A DNA stretch of 64,000 bases from JBKHYJ01 sp046565505 (GTDB lineage: Bacteria > Acidobacteriota > Blastocatellia > UBA7656), in contig JBKHYJ010000054.1 of NCBI GenBank assembly GCA_046565505.1, positions 5,178 through 69,177 of the forward strand, in the 5' to 3' direction. The position numbers and the translations under genes are program-made. Shown here one piece after another: positions 32,901 through 41,156 of this stretch; within the stretch, counting starts at the first letter, position 1; every line of letters starts with the position of its first letter. Below the pieces are notes generated by a model. It was not told where the DNA came from. It saw only the letters and a program-made list of their open reading frames with translations, and searched no databases.

Positions 32901-33337
32901 AGCCCCCCGTCCGTAGGGACTGTGAAGAGGCGATTGAAGCCGGAGTAACTGTTGCGCGAGGACCGGAAAAGGACCTGCTTGCCATCCGGCGTCCACCCTA
33001 CGACCTCATCGTTCCCCGGGTGATAGGTGAGCCGCCTGGGCACGCCGCCCGACGCCTGGACGACGTACGCATCGACGTTGCCATCGTATTCGCCCGTGAA
33101 GGCTATCATGGCGCCGTCGGGGGAGAAGGCCGGGTCCGTCTCGACCCCGACCCCCGTGGTGAGCCGCCTGGCGTTTCCGCCATCGCGGCCGACCGTCCAA
33201 AGGTCGCCGGCGTAAACGAACACGACTTGATTCTGGCTCACGGCGGGTTTCTGCAACAGCGGGGGCCCGCCCGTCTGGGCGACTGCGCCGGCCGCCGACG
33301 CGCATAAGAGCGCGACGATCATCAAGGCTCTTTTCAT
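29981..33337 (-). CDS. Tricorn-type protease (S41), exported
   Basis: An 1118-residue protein. A signal peptide (RALMIVALLCASAAGAVAQ) is followed by TolB/PD40-type beta-propeller repeats (repeated AFSPDG, AWSPNGKWIAY and AWSPDSKKIAY) over residues about 40-540. A Pro/Ala-rich linker comes next, then the core with the HRSDLNYLFTEMLNELTVGH segment, a PDZ domain and the S41 catalytic domain with the nucleophile in GSGGDAMPWYFR. The propellers probably gate access to the active site. The signal peptide places it in the periplasm or outside, unlike the cytosolic archaeal enzyme. It heads a peptidase block. Confidence 0.94.
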   Translation of the reverse strand: MKRALMIVALLCASAAGAVAQTGGPPLLQKPAVSQNQVVFVYAGDLWTVGRDGGNARRLTTGVGVETDPAFSPDGAMIAFTGEYDGNVDAYVVQASGGVPRRLTYHPGNDEVVGWTPDGKQVLFRSSRNSYSGFNRLFTVPTDGGLPAEVPLPMAFEGSYSPDGSRIAYQPLTQWQRDWKRYRGGQTTPVWVANLSDSGVEKLPRENSKDSNPMWVGGKIYFLSDRNGPTSLFAYDTATKKVTQLIQNGGLDIKSASAGPGVIAYEQFGTIHLYDIKSGREQKLDIRVEGDIPSVRPRFEKVASRISNVALSPTGARAVFEARGEIVTVPAEKGDARNITNTTGAAERDPAWSPNGKWIAYFSDESGEYALHLRDQSGMGEVRKISLGNPSSFFYSPAWSPDSKKIAYKDKRQNVWYVDLDKGTPVKIDASPYGVFDPISNPAWSPDSRWITYSRLLKNRLSAVFVYSVETGKAHQVTDGMSDARFAAFDKSGKYIYFTASTNVGPTIGWGDMSAFPHQPTRSVYAMVLRKDLPSPLAPESDEEKIQDAEKPADKPGEKKGEDSTAAPPASQAAPAAAKPPTKEPTTVRIDLEDIGQRIVALPIPARDFQGLAAAKAGLLFLLENVPAAGPGPSTLTLHKFDMEKRKFEKVTEGLGAFEVSFNGEKMLYRQGQQWVIASTVQPLKPGEGVLKLDGMEVYVDPRAEWNQMYREVWRIERDFFYDPGFHGLDLKAAEKRYEPYLASVAHRSDLNYLFTEMLNELTVGHMFIRGGDVPQPDRVRGGLLGADYRIENGRYRFARVYSGESWNPQLRAPLTQPGVNVKAGEYLLAVNGHDVRATDSVYRFFEGTAGKSVAIRVGPDPGGANSREVTVVPVASETALRNLAWVEDNRRKVDQMSGGRLAYVYVPDTSGGGYTSFNRYFFAQTDKEGAVIDERFNGGGALADYIIDYLRRPLLNFIATREGEVIATPGGAIFGPKAMIINELAGSGGDAMPWYFRKMNVGPLVGKRTWGGLVGIFTVPQLMDGGFVTAPNAAIYGLNGEWEVENKGVAPDIEVELDPKEWRAGRDPQLEKAVEVVMDALKKNPRPQYRRPAYPNYHTGGGRAEPAGQSPKGGAQQ

Positions 33338-33549
33338 TTTCTAGAACTCCTTTTTATATGATTCCGCGGAGGGGAAAGAATTAAAGTATCGGGCATGAGC
33401 GGCCGTTCTTCAACGTGATTTTTTCTACTTGCCGCGCGAACGATTGACGCCGGGACCGGCCGCGAGAGTGACGCCGCTCATGCGGGAATATGCCCTCTTT
33501 TTGAAGGCGCCGAAGTCAGCACAAGGCGTACGCCATGCGGGAAGAAAAA

Positions 33550-33562
33550 CATGCGCGGCATG
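33550..33562 (-). terminator. Probable terminator after the S46 peptidase gene
   Basis: On the minus strand CATGC-CGC-GCATG is followed by TTTTTCTTCC. The stem has only five base pairs, so efficiency is uncertain. It lies in the 293-bp gap between the S46 and tricorn genes, which otherwise shows no gene. Confidence 0.45.
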
Positions 33563-33630
33563 CGGGGCCGCCGCGCTACGACCTTGCGGCCGGCCGGCTT
33601 AAAAGCATGAAAGGCTCATGGCCTCGCGGC

Positions 33631-35703
33631 TCAGGACCCGGTTATCTCCGCGGCCAGCTTACCCGCGTCGTAGAGCTTCCTCAGCGCTTCTATTATCGCG
33701 GCGCTGTGGACCGCGATGGCCCTGCCGCCCTCGCTTTCATCGACGTACCAGTAACGGTTCGGCAGCTTCTGAACGTTGCTGTCGAAATTCAGCCCGACTA
33801 TCTCGGCGTTCCGGTTTATCACGGGGCTGCCGGAGTTCCCGCCTATCGTGTCCGCCGTGTAGACGAAATTCATCGGGGTCGAAAGGTCGAGTTTCGCCTT
33901 GCCCTCTTTGTACCTCTTCGGCAGGTCGTAAGGCGGCTTCTCGTCGAAGCTCTGCGCGCGGTCGTACAGGCCGAAGAATGTCGTCTTGTAGGGCACGAGC
34001 GTCGTGTCTTCCTCGTAGCCCGCCACTGTCCCATAGCTGATCCGCAGGCTGAAGGTGGCGTCCGGGTAGACGTTCTTGCCGTAGACGGCGAACCGCGCCG
34101 CCGCGATCTTCTGGCCCGCGCTCGCCTCCACGCTCTGAATCTTCTCCTCATTCCACGCTCGCAGCTCGCGTATCACAGGCTCTATGCGGCGGGCGAGCGC
34201 GATCATCGGGTCGTCGGATTTCGCCACCTGGTCCGCGCCGCCTTCAAACAGCGCTTTGCGCGCCGCCACGTCTGTGAGCCTCGTCCCGCCGACGGCGGAT
34301 CTCGCGACCGCGGCGGGCGTCGAGCCCTGTAGCGCCGCCCGGACGAAGGGGTCGCCCGCGCCCAGCGCCTTCTGCGCGTCTTCGAGCCAGGCCGCGAGCA
34401 CGGCCTCTTCCATGTCCGTGTAGATGGGCGCGGGCGAGAAGAGGCTGAACTTGAGCGATTCGAGTTTTGAGTCGCGAAACTCCTCGTAGCGCTGGTCGTT
34501 GGGCTTGCGGCCCTCCTCCGCGTATCGCACGAGAGTCGAGGCGATGGTGCCGAGCCGCGATGGGGTGATGTTAGAGTAAGCCAGCCGCGCGGCCATCGCC
34601 GGCAATTCGCGGTAAGCGCCGGCCACCTGGTCCCACGCGCCGCCGTACATCTTTTCGAGTTCAGGCCTCGCGGCCAACTCCTTGCGCAGGGCCTTCTCTT
34701 CGGCCTCCTTCTTAGCCATCGAGCGGGAATTCGCCAGGCCCTCCTGCTGGCCCACGAGCCGTTTCATAGAGTTCTCCAGGCTCCTGCGCGCAGACCCCGC
34801 GCGCCTCGCCTCCTCCGCGCCGCCCTTCGCGTACCGGGCCAGCGCGTCGCGGCGCGACTTCCACACCTGCATCTGTAGCGGGCTGCCCACGTCACGTTGG
34901 TAGTGTAGTTGCGCGGTCGTCATCAGCCGGTTCGTAGAGCCGGGATTGCCCGGCGCGAGAACGAACTCGCCATCGGCCGGGCCGGCCGCCGACCACTTGA
35001 AATAATGCTCCGTCTTCAACGGCTGATTGTTTTCGTAGACGCGGAAGAAGGCCACGTCGAGCGCGTACCGTGGGTAGGTGAAGTTGTCGAGGTCGCCGCC
35101 GAAGTAGGCCACCTGCTCCTCGGGCGCGAACACGAGCCGGATGTCCGTGTACTTCTTGAATCGGTAGAGCCAGTACTCGCCGCCGCTGTAGAGCGTCACG
35201 ACCTCGCTGCGCAGGCCGGTCTTCTCGGCCGACTCCTTCTCGATCTTTGACATCTCGGCCTTCCGCTGCTCGTTCGCTTCTTTGTCGGAGGCGCCGCCCG
35301 CCGCGGCCCCCTGCACGCGGCGCGTCACGTCTTCGTAAGAGACCATCACGTTGATTTCGAGGTCGGGCGATTTCATCTCTTCTTCGCGCGTGCGGGCGTA
35401 GAACCCCTCGCGCGTGTAGGGCCGCTCCCTGGTCGATACCTTCTGCAACTGCCCGAGCGCGACATGCTGGTTAGTCATCAGCAGCCCGTCGGGGGAGACG
35501 AACGCCCCCGACCCCCCGTCGTTGAGCCGCACGGACGCGAGCCGGACGTGTTCGAGCCATGCGTCTGAAGGCTCGAAGTTGTAGCGCTCTTTCCACTGCC
35601 TGCGCGGCGGGTTGTCGAAAGTCCACATGCCTTCGTCGGCATGGGAGGCCAGCGGCGAAATCATAACGGTCATAAGTAAGGCGACGGTCGAGAATTTTTT
35701 CAT
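33631..35703 (-). CDS. S46-family dipeptidyl-peptidase (DPP7/DPP11-like)
   Basis: A 690-residue exported serine peptidase with signal peptide (KKFSTVALLMTVMISPLASH). The trypsin-like triad is visible: H80 in MTNQHV, an Asp in the GGDLDNFTYPRYALDVAFFR segment, and the Ser in GGNSGSPVIN. A helical domain (residues about 270-560) caps the active site, which in this family makes the enzyme remove dipeptides from the N-terminus. I cannot decide between DPP7 and DPP11 specificity by eye. It lies between the tricorn and M16 peptidase genes on the same strand. Confidence 0.93.
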   Translation of the reverse strand: MKKFSTVALLMTVMISPLASHADEGMWTFDNPPRRQWKERYNFEPSDAWLEHVRLASVRLNDGGSGAFVSPDGLLMTNQHVALGQLQKVSTRERPYTREGFYARTREEEMKSPDLEINVMVSYEDVTRRVQGAAAGGASDKEANEQRKAEMSKIEKESAEKTGLRSEVVTLYSGGEYWLYRFKKYTDIRLVFAPEEQVAYFGGDLDNFTYPRYALDVAFFRVYENNQPLKTEHYFKWSAAGPADGEFVLAPGNPGSTNRLMTTAQLHYQRDVGSPLQMQVWKSRRDALARYAKGGAEEARRAGSARRSLENSMKRLVGQQEGLANSRSMAKKEAEEKALRKELAARPELEKMYGGAWDQVAGAYRELPAMAARLAYSNITPSRLGTIASTLVRYAEEGRKPNDQRYEEFRDSKLESLKFSLFSPAPIYTDMEEAVLAAWLEDAQKALGAGDPFVRAALQGSTPAAVARSAVGGTRLTDVAARKALFEGGADQVAKSDDPMIALARRIEPVIRELRAWNEEKIQSVEASAGQKIAAARFAVYGKNVYPDATFSLRISYGTVAGYEEDTTLVPYKTTFFGLYDRAQSFDEKPPYDLPKRYKEGKAKLDLSTPMNFVYTADTIGGNSGSPVINRNAEIVGLNFDSNVQKLPNRYWYVDESEGGRAIAVHSAAIIEALRKLYDAGKLAAEITGS

Positions 35704-35834
35704 CCATGCTCTCCGGCGGAGAGAAACGCGGGCGCGGGCAGGCGGGCGACGAATAAGGGGAGGAATATCAAACCCGAAATCTCATACCCCCGGCCCTTCA
35801 CTCGTCGCGCGTCGCGCCGCGCCCATCCGTCTCG

Positions 35835-37232
35835 TCAAAAACCTGGCTGACTTATCACCTTCGTTTCGAGCTTAGGCGCGTACTTCTTTGCCGCCGCCTG
35901 TATCTCGTCGGCTTTGCCTATCAGCACGAAGACGAGGTTGTCGAGCGGGAAGTATTGCTCGATGACCCTGCGGGCGTCAGCCATCGTCATCGAATCTATC
36001 TTCGCGTAGTAATTGTTTATATCACTTTCGTTCAGGCCATAAAACTCCAGCTGCGCTATCAGCGCCGCTAGCTGGTCGCTGGTCTCGATGGTCGGCGGGA
36101 ATTGCCCTTTGAGGTAGCTCTTGGCCGACTTAAGCTCTTCCTCCGTGACCCCCTTTTCGTGCAGCCGCTTCAGTATGTCGAGCGTCCTGTCTATGGCCTC
36201 GCCCGTCTTCGCGTTCTGCGTGAAGGTCGAGATTGCGAACGGGCCGCGCGCCTTGCGCTGGCTGAACGACGAGCGCGCGCCGTAGGTGAGACCCGTCTTG
36301 ATGCGAAGCTCCGTGTTGAGCATGGAAGTGAACCGGCCGCCGAACAGCGTGTTGATGACCTGAATGTAAACGCGGTCGGCGTTCGTGCGGGCGATGCCGA
36401 CGTTGCCTATCTGGTAATAAGTCAGCGTCGCGTCGGGCTTGTCCACCAGCAGCAGCTTCTTGCCCTCGACGGGCGCGGCCTCCGGGAGATTCACCGCGGG
36501 CGCGGGGGCCGCATTCCATGCGCCGAATTTATCCGCGAGCGCCCGCTCCATCTCCGCCGAATTGAAATCCCCGACGGCGGCGAGTATGGCGGCCGACGGC
36601 GCGTAATAAGTCTTGTAGAACCGCGCCACGTCATCGCGCGTTATAGCGGCGAGCGATTTTTCGTCGCCGCCCGTCGGCCGCCCGTAAGGGTGATTGCCAT
36701 AGAGGTACGCGTTGAAGTAAGCGCCGATGACGTTCTCCGCCTGGTCCTTGTCGGCCTTGACGCCGTCTACGCGCTGCCTGGTCAGCTTCACGACCTCGTC
36801 CTGGGGGAAGGTCGGGTTGAGCGCGACATCCGCCAGCAGGTCGAGCCCCTTGCCGATGTCTTTCTTGACGAACTCCGCCAGGCCGATCGTGTAGTCGGAA
36901 GTCGCGCTGGCGTCGAGGCGGCCGCCTATGAAATCAAGCTCCGCCGCGATCTGGTCGGCGGTGCGCGTCTTCGTCCCCTTCCTCAGCAGTTCTGCGGTGA
37001 CCGAGGCGAGCCCCTCTTTGCCCGCGGGGTCGGCCGCGGAGCCCGCCCGCACGATTAAGTTGAAATTGATTATGGGGACCTCATGCTGCTCCATCAGCAG
37101 CACGGTCATCCCATTCTTGAGCGTCACCTTCCTGTACGGCGGCAATTTCAGCGAGCCGCCCTGGGCGCCCGCGGGCGCGGGGCTTGAGGTGACGAGCAGA
37201 CTAACCAATGAGAGTGCGAGCAATCGCTTCAT
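35835..37232 (-). CDS. M16 peptidase homologue, zinc site lost
   Basis: A 465-residue exported protein with signal peptide (KRLLALSLVSLLVTSSPAPA) and two M16 domains (PF00675 and PF05193 type; the second includes the NTLFGGRFTSMLNTELRIKT region). At the position of the HxxEH zinc motif it reads GLASVTAELLRKGT, so no zinc site exists. It should be the non-catalytic partner of the M16 protein encoded 73 bp upstream, as in mitochondrial processing peptidase and two-subunit bacterial M16 enzymes. The chosen ATG has GGGGGA four bases upstream; a long in-frame extension upstream is not protein-like. Confidence 0.92.
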   Translation of the reverse strand: MKRLLALSLVSLLVTSSPAPAGAQGGSLKLPPYRKVTLKNGMTVLLMEQHEVPIINFNLIVRAGSAADPAGKEGLASVTAELLRKGTKTRTADQIAAELDFIGGRLDASATSDYTIGLAEFVKKDIGKGLDLLADVALNPTFPQDEVVKLTRQRVDGVKADKDQAENVIGAYFNAYLYGNHPYGRPTGGDEKSLAAITRDDVARFYKTYYAPSAAILAAVGDFNSAEMERALADKFGAWNAAPAPAVNLPEAAPVEGKKLLLVDKPDATLTYYQIGNVGIARTNADRVYIQVINTLFGGRFTSMLNTELRIKTGLTYGARSSFSQRKARGPFAISTFTQNAKTGEAIDRTLDILKRLHEKGVTEEELKSAKSYLKGQFPPTIETSDQLAALIAQLEFYGLNESDINNYYAKIDSMTMADARRVIEQYFPLDNLVFVLIGKADEIQAAAKKYAPKLETKVISQPGF

Positions 37233-37305
37233 GATTTCCCCCGGGTGATGAACCTGTGTCGGGCGGGCCGTACCGCGCGCGAGGCCGGAACCGCCTCCCG
37301 CATAC

Positions 37306-38670
37306 TCAACGTTTTTCCGCCGGCGCCGGCCCCTGTGCGGCGTCCGCCGCCTCGGGCACGAGCGTGGCGACGGTGCGGTTCTTGTCTGTGAAATATTTCT
37401 GCGCCACACGCCGCACGTCTTCCTTCGTGACCTTGTTGTAATCTTCGGCGGCGGTGAACAGCTTGCGGTAATCGCCGAAGAAGACCTCGTAGCTGCCGAG
37501 CGCGTTGGCGCGGCCATCTATGGTCCTGACCTGGCGGTAAAAATTCGCGAGCAGCATGTTCTTGGCCTTCTCGACCTCCTGGTCCGTGACCGACTGAGCC
37601 TTAACCCTGTCGAGCTCTTCGTAGATGGCCTTCTCGACCGCCCCGGTCTGAACGCCCGCCTTGGGCTGGGCCGTCATGGTGAACAGACCCGGGTCGAAAG
37701 AGTAATCCCAGCTAGCGAAGGTCGAGATCGCCAACTGGTCCTTATCGACCAGGCGCTGATACATGCGCGAGCTTTGGCCCGAAAATAGGATCGCCTGCAA
37801 CACCTGCAGCGGGTAGTAGTCAGGGCTCGACGTTTGCGGCACGTGGTAGCCCAGCATCAGCACCGGGAGCTGCGCGAATTTCTTTATGACCACGCGCCGC
37901 TCGCCCATCTGCTCGGGCTCCTGCGTCGTCACCTTCGGCGGCGGCTCGTGCGAGGCGATGGGCTCGATGTATTTCTGCGCCAGGCGGAATATCTCGTCCG
38001 CGCTCACGTCGCCGGAGACGACCATCGTGGCGTTGCTCGGCGAATACCCCATGGCGAAGTGGCGCTTGAGGTCCTCCATAGTCCAGTTCTCTATATCGAC
38101 GGCCCACCCGACGACGGGCCACTGGTAAGGGTGCGCGGTGAAAGCCGTCGCCCACAACTGCTCGTTAAGCAGGCCCGAGTTGTCCGACTCGACGGAGGTC
38201 CGCCGCTCGCTCATCACCACGCCGCGCTCTGATTTGATTATCTCCGGGTCGAAGGCGAGGTTCTGTATGCGGTCGGCTTCGAGGTCGAATATCAATTCTA
38301 GCGATGAGGCCGGGAACCAGTCCTGGTAGACCGTCACGTCGTTGTTGGTGTAGGCGTTGTTCCTGCCGCCGGCCGCCTCCATCACGCGGTCGAACTCGCC
38401 CGGCCCGTACTTCTTCGCACCGTTAAACATCATGTGCTCGAAGAAGTGCGACAGCCCCGTCGTGCCCGGCCGCTCGTTGCGCGACCCGACGCGGTAGAAG
38501 ATGTACACCGTCGCGTTCGGTATTGAATGGTCTTCCTGCACGAGGACCTTCATACCATTCTTCAGCGTGCGCGACTTCACGTCGAAGGCCTGCGCCCGCG
38601 ACTCGACCGCCGCAGACGCAAGGACGAACAAGGCAAGGCTGATGTTTGTCGCCCTAACGAATCGCTTCAT
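37306..38670 (-). CDS. M16 zinc peptidase, catalytic subunit
   Basis: A 454-residue exported protein with signal peptide (ATNISLALFVLASAAVESRA). The inverted zinc motif HFFEH is intact (GLSHFFEHMMFNGAKK), with the downstream glutamate ligand in the SERGVVMSERR segment. The C-terminal half holds the substrate-binding domain. It probably degrades peptides in the periplasm together with the inactive homologue immediately downstream. Both genes have a GGGGGA-type ribosome binding site just before the ATG and look like one transcription unit. Confidence 0.94.
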   Translation of the reverse strand: MKRFVRATNISLALFVLASAAVESRAQAFDVKSRTLKNGMKVLVQEDHSIPNATVYIFYRVGSRNERPGTTGLSHFFEHMMFNGAKKYGPGEFDRVMEAAGGRNNAYTNNDVTVYQDWFPASSLELIFDLEADRIQNLAFDPEIIKSERGVVMSERRTSVESDNSGLLNEQLWATAFTAHPYQWPVVGWAVDIENWTMEDLKRHFAMGYSPSNATMVVSGDVSADEIFRLAQKYIEPIASHEPPPKVTTQEPEQMGERRVVIKKFAQLPVLMLGYHVPQTSSPDYYPLQVLQAILFSGQSSRMYQRLVDKDQLAISTFASWDYSFDPGLFTMTAQPKAGVQTGAVEKAIYEELDRVKAQSVTDQEVEKAKNMLLANFYRQVRTIDGRANALGSYEVFFGDYRKLFTAAEDYNKVTKEDVRRVAQKYFTDKNRTVATLVPEAADAAQGPAPAEKR

Positions 38671-38896
38671 GACTCCCCCGTGGCTTAAGCAAGCAGCTTT
38701 TACTGGTAGATTTGATTTGACCAACTATTAAAATCCTAGCTCATAGAAATCCGACTATCAAGGCGTGACAGGTCATGCCTTCCTCCGGCCCTTAATCGCG
38801 CCCGGACGCCTTTTGAAGCCGGCCCCTTGGATGTAGAGTAATACTTCGGCACGCCGCGGCGGCGGCGCGGCCTGATACTTGTTCAAGGAGTCTGTC

Positions 38897-39694
38897 ATGG
38901 ACGGAGCGCGTGGACTGATCGCGCTGGCTTTGTTTAGCGCGTTGACGCTCACCTCGGCCTCGCGCTCGCGCGAGCGCGACATGGGGTTTTTAGACCGCAC
39001 GGTCAGGGTGGGGGATGATTCTTACCGCTACCAGGTTTACGTCCCCGCCGGCTGGTCGAAGAAAAAGAAATGGCCCGTCATCCTCTTTTTACATGGCGCC
39101 GGCGAGCGCGGCGATGACGGATTGGTTCAAACGGAGGTGGGCATAGGCACGGCGATACGCAGGCATGCGGAACGAGTCCCGGCCATAGTTGTCTTCCCGC
39201 AATGCCTGAAAGGCCGGTGGTGGCCCGAGCCGCAGATGCAGGCGCAGGCCCTCAAGGCGCTCGACGAAGCGGTAAAAGAATTCAACGGCGACTCGGACAG
39301 GGTCTACCTCACGGGGATTTCGATGGGCGGCTACGGCACCTGGGCGATTGCCGCCAACAACCCGTCCAAGTTCGCCGCCCTGGCTCCGGTCTGCGGCGGC
39401 GTGCGGACTCCGCCCAGGGTCGCCATCCCGCAGGTGACGCCGGACGCGAGCACGGCCGACGACCCTTATAAAGTCGTCGCGCGGAAGGTGGGCGCCACCC
39501 CCGTCTGGGTTTTTCACGGCGCGGCCGACCCCCTAGTGCCCGTCACCGAATCTCAGAAGATGGTCGAAGCTTTAAAAGCCTCTGGCGGGAACGTGCGCTA
39601 TAGCGAGTACGAGGGCGTAGGCCATAACTCCTGGGACAGGGCTTACGCCGAGCCCGAGTTCTTCCCGTGGCTGCTCTCACAGAAACGCAGGTGA
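38897..39694 (+). CDS. Exported alpha/beta-hydrolase (esterase or peptidase-like)
   Basis: A 265-residue protein with a short hydrophobic N-terminus (GLIALALFSALTLTSAS) and an alpha/beta-hydrolase fold. The nucleophile lies in GISMGGYG, the oxyanion region in VILFLHGAGERG, the acid in HGAADPLVP and the His in GVGHNSW. It resembles the phospholipase/carboxylesterase and dienelactone-hydrolase-like group; the substrate is unknown. The ATG at 38897 has GGAG six bases upstream, better than an earlier TTG. Confidence 0.87.
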   Translation: MDGARGLIALALFSALTLTSASRSRERDMGFLDRTVRVGDDSYRYQVYVPAGWSKKKKWPVILFLHGAGERGDDGLVQTEVGIGTAIRRHAERVPAIVVFPQCLKGRWWPEPQMQAQALKALDEAVKEFNGDSDRVYLTGISMGGYGTWAIAANNPSKFAALAPVCGGVRTPPRVAIPQVTPDASTADDPYKVVARKVGATPVWVFHGAADPLVPVTESQKMVEALKASGGNVRYSEYEGVGHNSWDRAYAEPEFFPWLLSQKRR

Positions 39695-39778
39695 TTTTGG
39701 GCTGGAGAGAGTCGGGGTTCTCCCGCGGCTCTGCCGCCGTGTCCGCGCGGCGTTCGGGCCGGGCTTGTTTCCGCGGCC

Positions 39779-39814
39779 CGAAATCCGAAATCCAAAATCT
39801 GAAATCCAAAATCG
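39779..39814. repeat. Dispersed AAATCC repeat, second copy
   Basis: Consecutive GAAATCC/AAAATCT/GAAATCC/AAAATCG units, related to the copy at 24484-24575. It ends two bases before the ATG of the methyltransferase gene and occupies the place of its ribosome binding site. Confidence 0.78.
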
Positions 39815-39816
39815 AT

Positions 39817-40452
39817 ATGGGCCTATATTCAAAATACATTTTTCCGCGCCTTCTCGACTGGGGCCTGGGCGATTCGATAACGCAGAGCAAGCGGCGCGAA
39901 GCCCTCGCTTCGGTCCGCGGGAACGTGCTTGAGGTGGGCTTCGGCACGGGGCTGAACCTGCCGCATTATCCGAAGCACCTGACCAAGCTGACCGCCGTCG
40001 AGCCCGTGCGAATGCTTAAGGACCGCGTGGAAAGAAGGATTGCCGAGGCCGGCATGCCTGTCGAGCAGATCCATCTCGACGCGAGCGGAAGGCTCCCGCT
40101 AGACGACCAGAGCTTCGATTTCGTCGTGACGACCTTCACGCTCTGCTCCATCTCGGATGTCGCGGGCGCGCTCGGCGAGATGCGCAGGGTGCTCAAACCC
40201 GAAGGCCGCTACGTCTTCCTGGAGCATGGGCGGAGCGACGACCCGCGCGTGGCGAAGCGCCAGGACTTTTTCAACCCCGTTCAGAGAATCATCGCCTGCG
40301 GGTGTAATATCAATCGCGCCATCGACAGGTTGATACGGGAGTCGGGGTTCGACCTGACGGAGCTTGACCGCTACGTGATGCCGGAAACGCCCCGAATGCT
40401 CGGGGAGATGTACAGGGGCTCTGCGCGCAAGGCGGGCGGCCGCGCGGGGTAG
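39817..40452 (+). CDS. Class I SAM-dependent methyltransferase
   Basis: A 211-residue protein with the SAM-binding motif VLEVGFGTGLNLPHYP, then the acidic ribose-binding position (KLTAVEPVRMLKDRVERR), DFVVTTFTLCSISD and LKPEGRYVFLEHG, as in the Methyltransf_11 group (METTL7/UbiE-like). The substrate is unknown. The ATG directly follows a dispersed AAATCC-type repeat, leaving no Shine-Dalgarno, so it may be coupled to the upstream hydrolase gene or translated weakly. Confidence 0.9.
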   Translation: MGLYSKYIFPRLLDWGLGDSITQSKRREALASVRGNVLEVGFGTGLNLPHYPKHLTKLTAVEPVRMLKDRVERRIAEAGMPVEQIHLDASGRLPLDDQSFDFVVTTFTLCSISDVAGALGEMRRVLKPEGRYVFLEHGRSDDPRVAKRQDFFNPVQRIIACGCNINRAIDRLIRESGFDLTELDRYVMPETPRMLGEMYRGSARKAGGRAG

Positions 40453-40513
40453 GCGGGCATCGGCCTGCCCTCCGCCTGCCATTGTGTATATACTAACGTT
40501 GGGAGGAATCAGA

Positions 40514-40738
40514 ATGGCGAACGATGTTTTTAAAGGCGTGACGATAGTCGGAACGTCGAACGAGAGCTTCAGCAAGGCGATAGAAGTGGCAATCGCTCGC
40601 GCGCAGCAGACCATACGGGAGCTAAGGTGGTTCGAGATCCGCGAGCAGAGGGGGGCCGTAAGGGACGGCCGCATCGAATTTCAGGTGACGCTCGAAGTCT
40701 TCTTCAAGCTGCGCGCCGAGGACGCGGGGAAAGAGTGA
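40514..40738 (+). CDS. Dodecin-family flavin-binding protein
   Basis: A 74-residue protein matching dodecin (VFKGVTIVGTSNESFSKAIE, then RELRWFEIREQRGAVRDGRI and FQVTLEVFFKL), which assembles into hollow dodecamers that store riboflavin, FMN or related flavins. The Trp used to stack the flavin is present in LRWFEI. GGGAGGA lies upstream of the ATG at 40514; an earlier in-frame start is unlikely. Confidence 0.93.
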   Translation: MANDVFKGVTIVGTSNESFSKAIEVAIARAQQTIRELRWFEIREQRGAVRDGRIEFQVTLEVFFKLRAEDAGKE

Positions 40739-40754
40739 TGCGCGCCGCGGGCAT

Positions 40755-40934
40755 TCATCTCTGGTTCGTGACGATCAGCCAGGAGCCGCAGTCGCAGCGG
40801 TATATGCCGAGGTCATGGATGACTCTGACTTGCTTGCAGGCCGGGCAATGAAATGAATAAACGTAGCGCCCGTGCGTCTCGTTCCAGAAATGGTCTTTTA
40901 CCAGGACCTCCACTCCTATCTGTCGCTTCAGCAT
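40755..40934 (-). CDS. Small zinc-ribbon protein, 59 aa
   Basis: A 59-residue ORF with CPAC and CDCG pairs 14 residues apart (SFHCPACKQVRVIHD and YRCDCGSWLIV), a compact zinc ribbon. It is convergent with the dodecin gene. There is no Shine-Dalgarno, but TATAAT lies five bases before the ATG on the minus strand, so the mRNA may be leaderless or nearly so. Function unknown. Confidence 0.58.
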   Translation of the reverse strand: MLKRQIGVEVLVKDHFWNETHGRYVYSFHCPACKQVRVIHDLGIYRCDCGSWLIVTNQR

Positions 40935-41124
40935 AACCGCATTATAAGGGATGACAGATTACGCCGAAAAGACAAATCACAGACTCGCGGGCCCCGACTT
41001 TGGAGCACGCGATTCCCGGCCCTTTGCCACGTCTTTTCTTGTCGCGAGCCTCGTGGGAGAATATCTGTTCGCCGCGCGGGACTCGGCTTTAAATTCATGA
41101 CCGTTCACCAGCGGAGCATTCATC

Positions 41125-41143
41125 CCTCATCAACCCGATGAGG
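41125..41143 (+). promoter_or_regulatory. Hairpin just upstream of the sugar dehydrogenase gene
   Basis: CCTCATC (41125-41131) pairs perfectly with GATGAGG (41137-41143) around a 5-nt loop, directly before the GGGAG ribosome binding site of the next gene. It may stabilise the mRNA 5' end or tune translation. Confidence 0.4.
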
Positions 41144-41156
41144 CAGGGAGTCTTGA

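Noticed and set aside
33535..34332. 265-codon plus-strand frame over the S46 peptidase
   Set aside because: Shadow of the peptidase gene; composition is typical of reverse-frame GC-rich sequence.
36102..37058. 318-codon frame antisense to an M16 gene
   Set aside because: Long antisense frames are common in GC-rich coding DNA; the M16 protein on the other strand is unmistakable.
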